Shown: positions 25,756 to 37,778, counted from the first letter of the stretch. The stretch: DNA of 64,000 nt from Pseudomonas monteilii NBRC 103158 = DSM 14164 (GCF_000730605.1 NZ_BBIS01000044.1:28589-92588); one strand, 5' to 3'. The notes: generated from the letters alone by a model not told the origin. Program-made: numbers and translations.

Positions 25756-27039
25756 TCAGGCGTCTGGCGCGGCCTTGGCTTGCGGCTCGCTGTTTTCGTA
25801 GATCATCAGCGGCTGCGAGGTACCCTCGATGACGCTCTCATCGATCACCACCTTGCTGACATCCTTCTTGGAAGGGATCTCGTACATGGTGTCGAGCAGC
25901 ACGCCTTCGAGGATCGAACGCAGGCCACGGGCGCCAGTCTTGCGCTCCAGAGCCTTGCGGGCAACGGCCTTGAGTGCATCACTGCGGAACTCGAGGTCGA
26001 CGCTTTCCATCTCGAACAGCTTGGCATACTGCTTGGTCAGGGCATTCTTCGGCTCGGTGAGAATCTGCATCAGCGCAGCCTCGTCCAGCTCGTCGAGGGT
26101 CGCCAGCACCGGCAGACGGCCGACGAATTCCGGAATCAGGCCAAACTTGACCAGATCGTCCGGCTCGACCTCACGCAGGGACTCGCCAACCTTCTTGCCC
26201 TCTTCCTTGCTGCGCACTTCGGCGCCAAAACCGATACCACCTTTGGTGGAGCGGTTCTGGATAACCTTTTCCAGGCCCGAGAACGCACCACCACAGATGA
26301 ACAGGATGTTGCGGGTATCAACCTGCAGGAATTCCTGTTGCGGGTGTTTACGGCCACCTTGCGGCGGAACCGAAGCCACGGTGCCTTCGATCAGTTTCAA
26401 CAACGCCTGCTGCACGCCCTCGCCCGAAACGTCACGGGTGATGGACGGGTTGTCCGACTTGCGCGAGATCTTGTCGATCTCGTCGATGTAGACAATGCCC
26501 ATCTGGGCCTTTTCCACGTCGTAGTCGCACTTCTGCAACAGCTTCTGGATGATGTTCTCGACGTCCTCACCCACATAACCGGCTTCGGTCAGGGTGGTGG
26601 CGTCGGCAATGGTGAACGGTACGTTCAACAGGCGTGCCAGGGTTTCGGCGAGCAGGGTCTTGCCCGAGCCGGTCGGCCCGATGAGCAGGATGTTGCTCTT
26701 GCCCAGTTCGACTTCGTCACCCTTCTTGTCACGCTGGTTCAGGCGCTTGTAGTGGTTGTACACCGCTACGGCCAGCACCTTCTTCGCGCGCTCCTGACCA
26801 ATGACGTACTGGTCCAGGATGCCGCTGATTTCTTTCGGCGAAGGTAATTTGTGCGCGCTGCTCTCGGCCTGGGCTTCCTGCACCTCCTCACGGATGATGT
26901 CATTGCACAGGTCGACGCACTCGTCGCAGATAAATACCGAGGGCCCGGCAATCAGTTTGCGCACTTCGTGCTGGCTTTTGCCGCAGAAGGAGCAATAAAG
27001 CAATTTGCCGCTGTCCTCGCCGTTACGGGTGTCAGTCAT
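25756..27039 (-). CDS. clpX: ATP-dependent Clp protease ATP-binding subunit ClpX
   Basis: A 427-residue AAA+ unfoldase that feeds ssrA-tagged and other substrates to ClpP. The N-terminal zinc-binding domain shows YCSFCGKSQHEV and FICDECVDLC. The AAA+ domain has Walker A GPTGSGKT, Walker B VYIDEIDKI, the pore loop GYVGED and an IGFGA-type ClpP-binding loop (TKGGIGFGAEV). The start MTDTRN at 27039 is the family start. It lies 108 bp after clpP on the same strand, with a hairpin between them that could tune the ratio. Confidence 0.97.
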   Translation of the reverse strand: MTDTRNGEDSGKLLYCSFCGKSQHEVRKLIAGPSVFICDECVDLCNDIIREEVQEAQAESSAHKLPSPKEISGILDQYVIGQERAKKVLAVAVYNHYKRLNQRDKKGDEVELGKSNILLIGPTGSGKTLLAETLARLLNVPFTIADATTLTEAGYVGEDVENIIQKLLQKCDYDVEKAQMGIVYIDEIDKISRKSDNPSITRDVSGEGVQQALLKLIEGTVASVPPQGGRKHPQQEFLQVDTRNILFICGGAFSGLEKVIQNRSTKGGIGFGAEVRSKEEGKKVGESLREVEPDDLVKFGLIPEFVGRLPVLATLDELDEAALMQILTEPKNALTKQYAKLFEMESVDLEFRSDALKAVARKALERKTGARGLRSILEGVLLDTMYEIPSKKDVSKVVIDESVIEGTSQPLMIYENSEPQAKAAPDA

Positions 27040-27104
27040 TCGATCGATCCAATCCGGTAGGCTTGCAACACAAGATGAAGGCAATTGCGGGCTTTTTCAA
27101 GTCC

Positions 27105-27133
27105 GCAGGTAGGCGCTTTGCGCACCTACCTGC
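27105..27133 (-). terminator. Hairpin between clpP and clpX (attenuator-like)
   Basis: GCAGGTAGGCGC and GCGCACCTACCTGC form a 12-bp stem with one bulged base and a TTT loop, 15 nt past the clpP stop. On the minus strand the downstream sequence has a GAAAAAG stretch, not a U-run, so it is more likely a processing or attenuation structure than a full stop. Confidence 0.55.
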
Positions 27134-27147
27134 TCTGGCGCCCCGGT

Positions 27148-27789
27148 TCAGGAGGCCAGTTGCCGCTTGTCGTAGACCGAGTCGATCAGGCCGTACTCGG
27201 CCGCGCGCGAGGCGCTCATGAAGTTGTCACGCTCGGTGTCGCGCTTGATGGTCTCGAGGTCCTGGCCGGTGTGGTAGGCCAGCAGCTCGTTCAGACGGGC
27301 CTTGATATTGAGGATTTCCTGGGCATGGATCTCGATATCGGTCGCCTGCCCCTGGAAGCCGCCCAACGGTTGGTGGATCATCACGCGCGAGTTCGGCAAG
27401 CAGTGACGCTTGCCTTTGGCACCGGCAGCCAGCAGGAAGGCGCCCATGCTGCAGGCCTGGCCGATGCAGATGGTCGAAACGTCCGGCTTGATGAACTGCA
27501 TGGTGTCGTAAATCGACATGCCGGCGGTGACGGAGCCACCCGGCGAGTTGATGTACAGATGGATATCCTTGTCCGGGTTTTCCGCTTCAAGGAACAGCAG
27601 TTGCGCAACGACGAGGTTGGCCATGTAGTCCTCTACCGGGCCGACCAGGAAAATTACACGCTCCTTCAACAGGCGCGAGTAGATGTCGTAAGCGCGTTCG
27701 CCACGGGCGGACTGCTCGATAACCATCGGGACCAGGCCGCCTGCGGCCTGGATGTCAGAGCTCTGCTGAATATAAGAATTGCGGGACAT
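27148..27789 (-). CDS. clpP: ATP-dependent Clp protease proteolytic subunit ClpP
   Basis: A 213-residue serine peptidase forming the tetradecameric chamber that works with ClpX and ClpA. The catalytic triad is visible as Ser114 in GQACSMGAF, His139 in RVMIHQP and Asp188 in ERDNF. The IYSRLLKERVIFLVGPV and INSPGGSVTAGMSIYDTM blocks are typical. The short N-terminal propeptide region matches proteobacterial ClpP. It lies between tig and clpX, all on the minus strand. Confidence 0.97.
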   Translation of the reverse strand: MSRNSYIQQSSDIQAAGGLVPMVIEQSARGERAYDIYSRLLKERVIFLVGPVEDYMANLVVAQLLFLEAENPDKDIHLYINSPGGSVTAGMSIYDTMQFIKPDVSTICIGQACSMGAFLLAAGAKGKRHCLPNSRVMIHQPLGGFQGQATDIEIHAQEILNIKARLNELLAYHTGQDLETIKRDTERDNFMSASRAAEYGLIDSVYDKRQLAS

Positions 27790-27829
27790 GTCCTGCGCTC
27801 ACTCCCAAATAGTCATGGCTTGAATACGC

Positions 27830-27855
27830 ACAAGCCAGCTCGAAGGCTGGCTTGT
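27830..27855 (-). terminator. Hairpin between tig and clpP
   Basis: ACAAGCCAGC/GCTGGCTTGT, a 10-bp stem with a 6-nt loop, 26 nt past the tig stop. No U-run follows on the minus strand, so it may be an mRNA stabiliser or a partial attenuator. Confidence 0.5.
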
Positions 27856-27880
27856 GGGGGTTTCCTACGAGAGAACCTTA

Positions 27881-29194
27881 TTACTCAGCTTCGGCAGGAG
27901 CCTGTGCTGGTTTAACGGCATCTTCGTACGAGACCGACTTGTCGGTCACAGTCGCTTTCTGCAGAACAGTATCTACAACTTGTTCTTCCAGCACAACCGA
28001 ACGCACTTCGTTCAGTTGCTGGTCGTTCTTGTAGTACCAAGCGATGACCTGCTCAGGCTCCTGGTAAGCCGAAGCCATTTCTTCGATCATTTCGCGAACC
28101 TTGGCGTCGTCCGGCTTCAGTTCGAACTGCTTGACCACTTCAGCAACGATCAGGCCCAGCACAACGCGGCGCTTGGCTTGCTCTTCGAACAGCTCGGCTG
28201 GCAGTTGCTCTGGCTTGATGTTGCCACCGAACTGCTGAACAGCCTGCACGCGCAGACGGTTGACTTCGTTTTCCAGCAGGGCTTTTGGCACTTCGATCGG
28301 GTTGGCGGCCAGCAGACCGTCCATGACCTGGTTCTTGACCTTGGTCTTGATCGCCTGACGCAGTTCACGCTCCATGTTCTTGCGAACCTCGGTGCGGAAG
28401 CCTTCCAGGGTCGATTCCTTGATGCCGAACTGGGCGAAGAATTCTTCGTTCAGCTCTGGCAGCACAGGGGCGGCAACGCTGTTGACGGTGATGGTGAACT
28501 CGGCGGCTTTGCCAGCCAGGTCCAGGTTCTGGTAGTCCTCTGGGAAGGTCACGTTGACAACGCGCTCTTCGCCAGCCTTGGCGCCAACCAGGCCGTCTTC
28601 AAAGCCTGGGATCATGCGGCCGGAGCCCAGTACCAGCTGGGTGCCCTTGGCCGAACCACCGGCGAACACTTCACCGTCGACCTTGCCGACGAAGTCGATG
28701 TTGACCTGGTCGTCGTTCTGCGCGGCGCGCTCGACGGCTTCAAAGCGGGTGTTCTGCTTGCGCAGCACTTCCAGCATGTTGTCCAGGTCGGCGTCAGCCA
28801 CTTCGGCGCTCAGGCGCTCGACGCTGATCGACTCCAGGCCGGCAACAGTGAACTCAGGGAACACTTCGAAGGTGGCGACGAATTCCAGGTCCTTGCCCTT
28901 TTCGAAGGACTTGGGCTCTACAGCCGGAGCGCCAGCCGGGTTCAGCTTCTGCTCGACGATGGCTTCGTAGAAGGAAGCCTGGACCAGGTCACCGAAAGCC
29001 TCTTGGCGGGCATCGGCCTCGAAGCGCTGACGGATCACGCTCATTGGCACCTTGCCTGGGCGGAAGCCGGCAACCTTGGCGCGCTTGGCAGTCTGCTGCA
29101 GACGCTTGTTGACTTCGTTCTCGACGCGCTCGGCCGGAACGGCGATGGTCATGCGGCGCTCGAGAGCGGAAGTGTTTTCAACAGAAACTTGCAT
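27881..29194 (-). CDS. tig: Trigger factor (ribosome-associated chaperone)
   Basis: A 436-residue chaperone and prolyl isomerase that meets nascent chains at the ribosome exit. The N-terminal domain contains the ribosome-binding signature GFRPGKVPMSVI. A PPIase (FKBP-like) domain follows (about 150-245, GKVDGEVFAGGSAKG...FEDGLVGA), then the helical C-terminal arms. The start MQVSVENTSA at 29194 has GAGGAAT upstream. It is the first gene of the tig-clpP-clpX set. Confidence 0.97.
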   Translation of the reverse strand: MQVSVENTSALERRMTIAVPAERVENEVNKRLQQTAKRAKVAGFRPGKVPMSVIRQRFEADARQEAFGDLVQASFYEAIVEQKLNPAGAPAVEPKSFEKGKDLEFVATFEVFPEFTVAGLESISVERLSAEVADADLDNMLEVLRKQNTRFEAVERAAQNDDQVNIDFVGKVDGEVFAGGSAKGTQLVLGSGRMIPGFEDGLVGAKAGEERVVNVTFPEDYQNLDLAGKAAEFTITVNSVAAPVLPELNEEFFAQFGIKESTLEGFRTEVRKNMERELRQAIKTKVKNQVMDGLLAANPIEVPKALLENEVNRLRVQAVQQFGGNIKPEQLPAELFEEQAKRRVVLGLIVAEVVKQFELKPDDAKVREMIEEMASAYQEPEQVIAWYYKNDQQLNEVRSVVLEEQVVDTVLQKATVTDKSVSYEDAVKPAQAPAEAE

Positions 29195-29441
29195 GGATAT
29201 TCCTCGTTGCACAGACGTTAGCCGGCGTTAGCCCGACTCCAGAATCAAGGGCAAGCATTCTAGTGAGTCGCGCAGCAGAAGTCACCCCACTCGGGACGAC
29301 GGGAAACCACGCCGGTCGATTAACTTTCAAGGCCCGTACGGCGCACCGCCAGACCTGTTTCAATAAGGGCCGCACGACACCTGGGGCGCCCTACAGCCGA
29401 AATACCTTGTCAAACAACTGCCAACAACGATTTCGCTTCCT

Positions 29442-29741
29442 TTATTCAGGGTCGATTTCGTTGAACTGGCAGTACTCTTCCCATTCCATCCCCAGCGCCT
29501 CGGCGACCTCGCGGTGCGTCTCCAGGCGCATGGCCTGCAGTTGCTCCGGGGTTTCGGCGATCAGTTGCAGGGCCAGCTCCCAAGGCTGGATACCCTGCTC
29601 CTCGGCCGCATCCTCGAATGCCCATTCGATCTGCTGGGCCTGCTCGCGCGGATCCAGCTCGCGGATCTCTTCGAGCAGCTGCGGATTGGCCTCGGCAAAG
29701 CGCTGTAGCGCCAGGGCCTGACGGGCTTCTTTTGCGATCAT
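29442..29741 (-). CDS. Small acidic hypothetical protein (DUF6388-like)
   Basis: A 99-residue acidic, helical protein (MIAKEARQALALQRF...EWEEYCQFNEIDPE). The WELALQLIAETPEQLQAMRLETHREVAEALGM region, read in pieces, looks like a compact helix bundle found in pseudomonads and annotated as DUF6388. The function is unknown. GAGGAAC lies upstream of the ATG at 29741. It sits between tig and the tRNA cluster and seems monocistronic. Confidence 0.75.
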   Translation of the reverse strand: MIAKEARQALALQRFAEANPQLLEEIRELDPREQAQQIEWAFEDAAEEQGIQPWELALQLIAETPEQLQAMRLETHREVAEALGMEWEEYCQFNEIDPE

Positions 29742-29935
29742 AGGGTTGTTCCTCTGCCCGCCAACTGGGCCGTTGTTTCAACCGGCTGAAATCTAACAGC
29801 TTTTATTGGGGTGTCACCAGAGGATTGCAAGGGGGAATTGCGTCGCGGTCGCTAGTTTCTGGCGTGAGGTTTGTGGCGCTCGATCTCACAGGCGCCAGAA
29901 CACTCAAGACATGCACACCGCAGCCACACAACCCC

Positions 29936-29972
29936 AAAAAAAAATGCGCCCGATCTCACGATCAAGGCGCCT
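29936..29972 (-). terminator. Terminator of the tRNA operon
   Basis: On the minus strand a GGCGC...GATC/GATC...GCGCC hairpin with a small internal mismatch is followed by nine Ts (plus-strand A-run 29936-29944). It lies directly downstream of the last tRNA-His. Confidence 0.85.
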
Positions 29973-29983
29973 TTTCAAGAATA

Positions 29984-30060
29984 TGGGGTGGACGATGGGA
30001 ATCGAACCCACGACAACTGGAATCACAATCCAGCGCTCTACCAACTGAGCTACGCCCACC
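29984..30060 (-). tRNA. tRNA-His(GTG), copy 2
   Basis: A 77-nt cloverleaf on the minus strand with the extra 5' G, anticodon loop TTGTGAT (anticodon GTG), T-loop GGTTCGATTCC and encoded CCA. Identical to the copy at 30241-30317. It is the last tRNA of the operon. Confidence 0.97.
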
Positions 30061-30103
30061 ATATTGCAGTCTTGCGATGTTGCGGCACTACCTTACAGAA
30101 GCA

Positions 30104-30188
30104 TGGTGCGGACGAAGAGACTCGAACTCTTACAGCTTGCGCCGCTGGAACCTAAATCCAGTGTGTCTACCAATTTCACCACGTCCGC
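30104..30188 (-). tRNA. tRNA-Leu(TAG)
   Basis: An 85-nt class II tRNA on the minus strand with a long variable arm, anticodon loop ATTTAGG (anticodon TAG), GTTCGAGTC T-loop and encoded CCA. It reads CUN-type leucine codons. Confidence 0.97.
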
Positions 30189-30240
30189 GTAACGCTTAAA
30201 ACAAAGGCGCCAGATGCTATCGAGGCGCCCTTGAAAAATA

Positions 30241-30317
30241 TGGGGTGGACGATGGGAATCGAACCCACGACAACTGGAATCACAATCCAGCGCTCTACCA
30301 ACTGAGCTACGCCCACC
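30241..30317 (-). tRNA. tRNA-His(GTG), copy 1
   Basis: A 77-nt gene identical in sequence to 29984-30060, including the CCA end. It sits between tRNA-Arg and tRNA-Leu in the same transcript. Confidence 0.97.
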
Positions 30318-30357
30318 ATATTGCATTACCGCCTACTTGCGTGCCAAAGCTGCCTAA

Positions 30358-30434
30358 TGGCGCACCCGGCAGGACTCGAACCTGCGACCATCCGCTTAGA
30401 AGGCGGATGCTCTATCCAGCTGAGCTACGGGCGC
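30358..30434 (-). tRNA. tRNA-Arg(TCT)
   Basis: A 77-nt cloverleaf, first in the operon. Anticodon loop CTTCTAA gives anticodon TCT, decoding AGA/AGG arginine codons, which are rare in this GC-rich genome. Encoded CCA is present. Confidence 0.97.
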
Positions 30435-30541
30435 TTAAGCTTGAAGCCTAACCGAACGAGACCTTAACAGATAACTGCTAAACCACTCATTCTGCCCGAC
30501 TTAGCCAACCAGTGCTAGGCTGTGCCCGACAAGTGCGGCGA

Positions 30542-30570
30542 ATCTTATAGTCGACCCTGTACCTCGTCAA
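30542..30570 (-). promoter_or_regulatory. Promoter of the tRNA operon
   Basis: On the minus strand TTGACG (30565-30570) and TAAGAT (30542-30547) are 17 bp apart, followed by a GC-rich discriminator (TCGCCGC) of the kind seen at stringently controlled stable-RNA promoters. An AT-rich stretch at about 30573-30602 upstream could act as an UP element. Confidence 0.7.
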
Positions 30571-30704
30571 CACCTTTTTAAAAAAAATTTAAATTATTTA
30601 AGGGGTTAGGGGATTTGCCCGACCACCCGCCTTTGCCCGTGGGCCGTGTCGTGCGAGAATGCGCGCTCTTTATTGTTTCCTTCTCGATGGTTAATCACGC
30701 GTCT

Positions 30705-31559
30705 ATGACTGCACACCTAATCGATGGCAAGGCGATCGCCGCCAACCTGCGCAAGCAGATCGCTCAACGTGTCGTGGAGCGTCGCCAGCAAGGCCTGCGT
30801 ACGCCGGGCCTGGCAGTGATCCTGGTCGGCACCGACCCCGCCTCCCAAGTCTATGTCTCGCACAAGCGCAAGGACTGCGAAGAGGTCGGCTTCATTTCGC
30901 AGGCGTTCGACCTGCCCAGCGAGACCTCGCAGCAGGCCCTGACCGAGCTGATCGACCGCCTCAATGACGACCCGGCTGTCGACGGCATCCTGCTGCAGTT
31001 GCCGCTGCCGGCGCACCTGGACGCCTCCCTGCTGCTCGAGCGCATTCGCCCGGACAAGGATGTGGACGGTTTCCACCCGTATAACATCGGCCGCCTGGCC
31101 CAGCGCATCCCGCTGCTGCGCCCGTGCACGCCGAAAGGCATCATGGCCCTGCTGGAAAGCACCGGCCAGGACCTGTACGGCATGGATGCGGTGATCGTTG
31201 GCGCTTCCAACATCGTGGGTCGCCCGATGGCCATGGAACTGCTGCTGGCCGGCTGCACCGTCACCGTCTGCCACCGCTTCACCAAAGACCTGGCTGGCCA
31301 TGTCGGGCGCGCCGACCTGGTGGTCGTGGCCGCCGGCAAGCCGGGCCTGGTCAAGGGTGAGTGGGTCAAGGAAGGCGCTATCGTCATCGACGTGGGCATC
31401 AACCGCCAGGAAGACGGCAAGCTGGTTGGCGACGTGGTCTACGAGACCGCCCTGCCGCGCGCTGGCTGGATCACGCCGGTGCCGGGTGGCGTCGGGCCGA
31501 TGACCCGTGCCTGCCTGCTGGAAAACACGCTGTATGCGGCAGAAGAGCTGCACAAGTAA
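30705..31559 (+). CDS. folD: Methylenetetrahydrofolate dehydrogenase / cyclohydrolase FolD
   Basis: A 284-residue bifunctional folate enzyme interconverting methylene-, methenyl- and 10-formyl-THF. It has the conserved GTDPASQVYVSHKRKDCEEVGF segment (catalytic YxxxK, read in pieces), DGILLQLPLP, KDVDGFHP and the NADP-binding VGASNIVGRPMAMELLL. The start MTAHLIDG at 30705 fits the family; an in-frame ATG at 30687 is possible. The ribosome site is weak for both. A bidirectional terminator follows. Confidence 0.95.
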   Translation: MTAHLIDGKAIAANLRKQIAQRVVERRQQGLRTPGLAVILVGTDPASQVYVSHKRKDCEEVGFISQAFDLPSETSQQALTELIDRLNDDPAVDGILLQLPLPAHLDASLLLERIRPDKDVDGFHPYNIGRLAQRIPLLRPCTPKGIMALLESTGQDLYGMDAVIVGASNIVGRPMAMELLLAGCTVTVCHRFTKDLAGHVGRADLVVVAAGKPGLVKGEWVKEGAIVIDVGINRQEDGKLVGDVVYETALPRAGWITPVPGGVGPMTRACLLENTLYAAEELHK

Positions 31560-31575
31560 CACGGCGCAAAATGAA

Positions 31576-31606
31576 AACGGCACCTCTGGCAGGTGCCGTT
31601 TTTTTT
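31576..31606. terminator. Bidirectional terminator between folD and the ABC operon
   Basis: AACGGCACCT-CTGGC-AGGTGCCGTT with a T-run on the right and an A-run on the left, in the gap between convergent folD and the substrate-binding-protein gene. Confidence 0.92.
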
Positions 31607-31635
31607 GCCTGTGGTTAATCACTGAGCTTAGGCGA

Positions 31636-33375
<1,740 letters not shown>

Positions 33376-33414
33376 TGTGATCTCCCGTTTCTGTTAATCC
33401 ACAGGGCCGCTCGC

Positions 33415-33687
33415 TCAGCCCCAGCGCAGCACCACCACCAGCCACGCCAGCGACAGCAGCGAGGCCACCCACAACGGCCAATCGCTGACACCGACCACCA
33501 GCAAATGCAGGTAGGCGCTGGCCAGCAGGCCGATGAACAAGCGGTCACCCCGGCTGGTGACCAACGGCAAGAAGCCGCGCCGCTCCACGCAAGGGCGGCG
33601 CAGCTCAAGCAGTGTCATGCCCAGCAGCAGCACACCAACGGCAGCAAAGAACAGCGCCGTCGGCAAGGTCCAGGCCATCCACTCCAT
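33415..33687 (-). CDS. glpU: DUF2160 small membrane protein of the ABC importer
   Basis: A 90-residue protein with two or three TM helices (about residues 8-28 and 50-88) and a basic loop LELRRPCVERRGF between them. It matches DUF2160, a family found almost only inside glycerol-type ABC operons (GlpU in rhizobia). The role is unknown; it might be an accessory membrane subunit. It lies 12 bp after the permease and 39 bp before the binding protein. Confidence 0.8.
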   Translation of the reverse strand: MEWMAWTLPTALFFAAVGVLLLGMTLLELRRPCVERRGFLPLVTSRGDRLFIGLLASAYLHLLVVGVSDWPLWVASLLSLAWLVVVLRWG

Positions 33688-33699
33688 GCGTTGCCCTCC

Positions 33700-34500
<801 letters not shown>

Positions 34501-34503
34501 GGG

Positions 34504-35363
<860 letters not shown>

Positions 35364-35367
<4 letters not shown>

Positions 35368-36461
35368 GGCCCGGCCTCCAGCAGCACATCGTCGACGTAC
35401 AGCATCAACCACTGCGCCGGCAAGCTGACCCAGGCCTGATCCACAGGCAACGGGCGGTCCTCGCCCAGGCGCGCCTTCAGCGCGACACCGCCTACTTCGA
35501 CGGTGACGATGCGGTAGGTGCCCAGGTCTTCGATATCCAGCACGCGTGCGGGGATGGCGCCATCGAACGGGCTGTCCCACAGCTGCACGAATTCTGGTCG
35601 GATGCCCACTTGCAAGCGCCCGCCTGCCGTTGCCGCCAGCCGTTCGCGCAGGCCATCGGGCAGCGCCAGGTGGACATCACCAAACGCCACCCCGTCGGCT
35701 TCGGCACGCACCTCGATCAGGTTCATGCCCGGGCTGCCGATGAAGTAGCCGACAAAGGTATGCCGGGGCCGCTCGAACAGCTCACGCGGGGTGCCGAACT
35801 GAACGATGCGGCCACCGTGCATCACTGCGATCTTGTCAGCGAAGGTCGATGCCTCCAGCTGGTCATGGGTGACGTAGATCATGGTGATGTTGAACTGCTC
35901 GTGAATCTGCTTCAGCTTGCGCCGCAGCTTCCACTTCAGGTGCGGGTCGATCACCGTCAGCGGCTCGTCGAACAGGATCGCCGACACGTCATCGCGCACC
36001 AGGCCGCGGCCCATGGAGACTTTCTGCTTTTCGTCGGCGCTGAGGTTGCGCGCCTTCTTGCGCAACACGGCAGACAGGTCGAGCACCTCGGCAATTTCTT
36101 CCACCCGGGCACGCACCCGGGCTTCATCCAGCCCTTGGTTGCGCAAGGGGAAGGCCAGGTTGTCGAACACCGTCATGGTGTCGTACACCACCGGGAACTG
36201 AAACACCTGGGCAATGTTGCGCGCTTGCGGCGACAGCTGGTTGACCGGTTTGCCGTCGAACAGCACCTCGCCATGGGACGGCGTCAGCAGCCCGGAAATG
36301 ATATTGAGCAGGGTCGACTTGCCGCAGCCCGACGGCCCAAGCAACGCGTAGGCGCCGCCCTGCTCCCATACATGCTCCAGCGCGTGCAGGGCATAGTCCG
36401 CCTCGCTGGCGGGCTGGCGACTGTAACTGTGCGCCAGTTGGCGCAGGCGGATTTCGGCCAT
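35364..36461 (-). CDS. glpT: ABC importer ATPase (GlpT-like) with degenerate signature motif
   Basis: A 365-residue CUT1-type ATPase with a C-terminal TOBE/MalK-like regulatory domain. Walker A is canonical (GPSGCGKST, 42-50), Walker B is ILFDEP (162-167) and the switch His199 is present in YVTHDQ. The signature motif, however, is LSADEKQ (from 140) instead of LSGGQ. It is complementary to its partner ATPase, which has a good signature but a lost switch His. The ATG at 36461 follows GGAGAGGGTG and overlaps the partner stop by one base. Confidence 0.9.
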
Positions 36462-37555
36462 CACCCTCTCCTTGCCTGGCGCAACCCCGGGGCCTGCACC
36501 AACGCCCCGGCGCTGTCGAAGACGAACAGCTTGTGGGTGGGGATGAACACGCGGATCGGCGTGTCCACCTGGTATTCATGCACCCCGGGCAGGTGCAGGA
36601 TCATGCGCCAATGCTCGTTACGCACATGCAGGAACGTTTCGGAACCGCTGATCTCGGCCAGCTCCACCAGCACCGCCAGTTCCAGGTCATCATCGTGGGC
36701 GGGCACCAGGGTGATATGGCTGGGGCGCACGCCAAAGCGGTAGTCGCCTTCGGCAAGCGCCTGCAAGTCGGCATTGCGGGCAAAATGCACGGCCTGGGCC
36801 AGGCTCACCTCGTTGCCACTGATACGGCCAGGCACCAGGTTGATCGGCGGCTCGGAGAACAGTTCGGCCGCCAGCACACTGCCCGGGCGCTGATACACCT
36901 CGGCGGTGGGGCCGCTTTGCACGATGCGACCCTCATGCACAAGGGTGGTGGTGCCGCCCAGCGCCAGCGCCTCGTTGGGCTCGGTGGTGGCGTATACCGC
37001 AATGCAGTGGCGCGCCGCGAACAGCTCGCGAAGCTCCTGGCGCAGGCCTTCGCGCAACTTGTAGTCGAGGTTGACCAACGGCTCGTCAAAGAGGATCAAC
37101 GAGGCATCCTTGACCAGCGCCCGGGCCATCGCCGTGCGTTGCTGCTGGCCGCCGGACAGCTCCAGCGGCAGGCGCTGCAGGTAGGTTTCGATGCGCAACA
37201 TCTCGGCAGTTTCCTGCACACGCCTACGGATGTCCGCCTCGGCCATGCGCGCCTGGCGCAGCGGCGAGGCGATGTTTTCGTACACGCTCAAGGTCGGATA
37301 ATTGATGAACTGCTGGTACACCATCGACACGTTACGCTGGCGCACCGGCACACCCGTCACGTCCTGGCCATCCATCAGTACCCGGCCCCGGTCCGGGCGA
37401 TCGAGCCCGGCCATCAGGCGCATCAGGCTGGTCTTGCCGGCCAGGGTGCGGCCCAGCAGCACGTTGAACGAACCAGGCTCGAAACGCAGCGAGGCATCGA
37501 CGATCCACGGCTGGTTGTCGACGCTGCGGCTGACCTGCTCCAGCACCAGGGACAT
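36461..37555 (-). CDS. glpS: ABC importer ATPase (GlpS-like) with altered switch histidine
   Basis: A 364-residue ATPase, first gene of the operon. Walker A is the unusual but complete GRTLAGKT (35-42), the signature is canonical LSGGQ (133-137) and Walker B is LILFDEP (153-159). The H-loop reads VYATTEPNEA, with Thr191 where the catalytic switch His is expected. A C-terminal TOBE-like domain is present. The start at 37555 has AAGAAGG upstream and a -24/-12 promoter 37-52 bp before it. The frame continues upstream without support. Confidence 0.9.
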   Translation of the reverse strand: MSLVLEQVSRSVDNQPWIVDASLRFEPGSFNVLLGRTLAGKTSLMRLMAGLDRPDRGRVLMDGQDVTGVPVRQRNVSMVYQQFINYPTLSVYENIASPLRQARMAEADIRRRVQETAEMLRIETYLQRLPLELSGGQQQRTAMARALVKDASLILFDEPLVNLDYKLREGLRQELRELFAARHCIAVYATTEPNEALALGGTTTLVHEGRIVQSGPTAEVYQRPGSVLAAELFSEPPINLVPGRISGNEVSLAQAVHFARNADLQALAEGDYRFGVRPSHITLVPAHDDDLELAVLVELAEISGSETFLHVRNEHWRMILHLPGVHEYQVDTPIRVFIPTHKLFVFDSAGALVQAPGLRQARRG

Positions 37556-37591
37556 GGCATGGCCTTCTTGTCGTTGTTGTCTGCCGGGCAC

Positions 37592-37607
37592 AGCCAGTTC
37601 CGTGCCA
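37592..37607 (-). promoter_or_regulatory. Sigma54 (-24/-12) promoter of the ABC operon
   Basis: On the minus strand TGGCACGgaacTGGCT matches the sigma54 consensus TGGCACG-N4-TTGCW with one mismatch. The predicted start is about 25 nt before the glpS-like ATG. A sigma54-dependent activator gene lies divergently beyond a repeat-rich region. Confidence 0.75.
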
Positions 37608-37671
37608 GTTGCTCCCCGATGCTCTGGCTTGAGGCCTGAGCGACAGACCACACAAATCGGGGGTTCGCAAG

Positions 37672-37740
37672 TGAACACAATCACTGAACAACTGAACACC
37701 TGCCAGTTTGACAATGAACACCCGTGAACAACACTGAACA
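37672..37740. promoter_or_regulatory. Six TGAACA direct repeats (candidate upstream activator sites)
   Basis: TGAACA occurs at 37672, 37685, 37693, 37715, 37725 and 37735, all in the same orientation, 65-150 bp upstream of the -24/-12 promoter and ending 39 bp before the divergent activator gene. The spacings are 13, 8, 22, 10 and 10 bp. This is where an enhancer-binding protein would be expected to bind. Confidence 0.65.
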
Positions 37741-37778
37741 GCGGTCCGCCCATAACAACAACCACACAGGACAGGCCC

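Noticed and set aside
27854..29221. A 455-codon plus-strand frame opposite tig
   Set aside because: Antisense shadow of the trigger factor gene; same compositional signature as the other shadows.
37672..37740. Possible CRISPR-like array
   Set aside because: The repeated unit is only 6 bp with irregular 8-22 bp spacing, far from CRISPR geometry; it fits activator binding sites.
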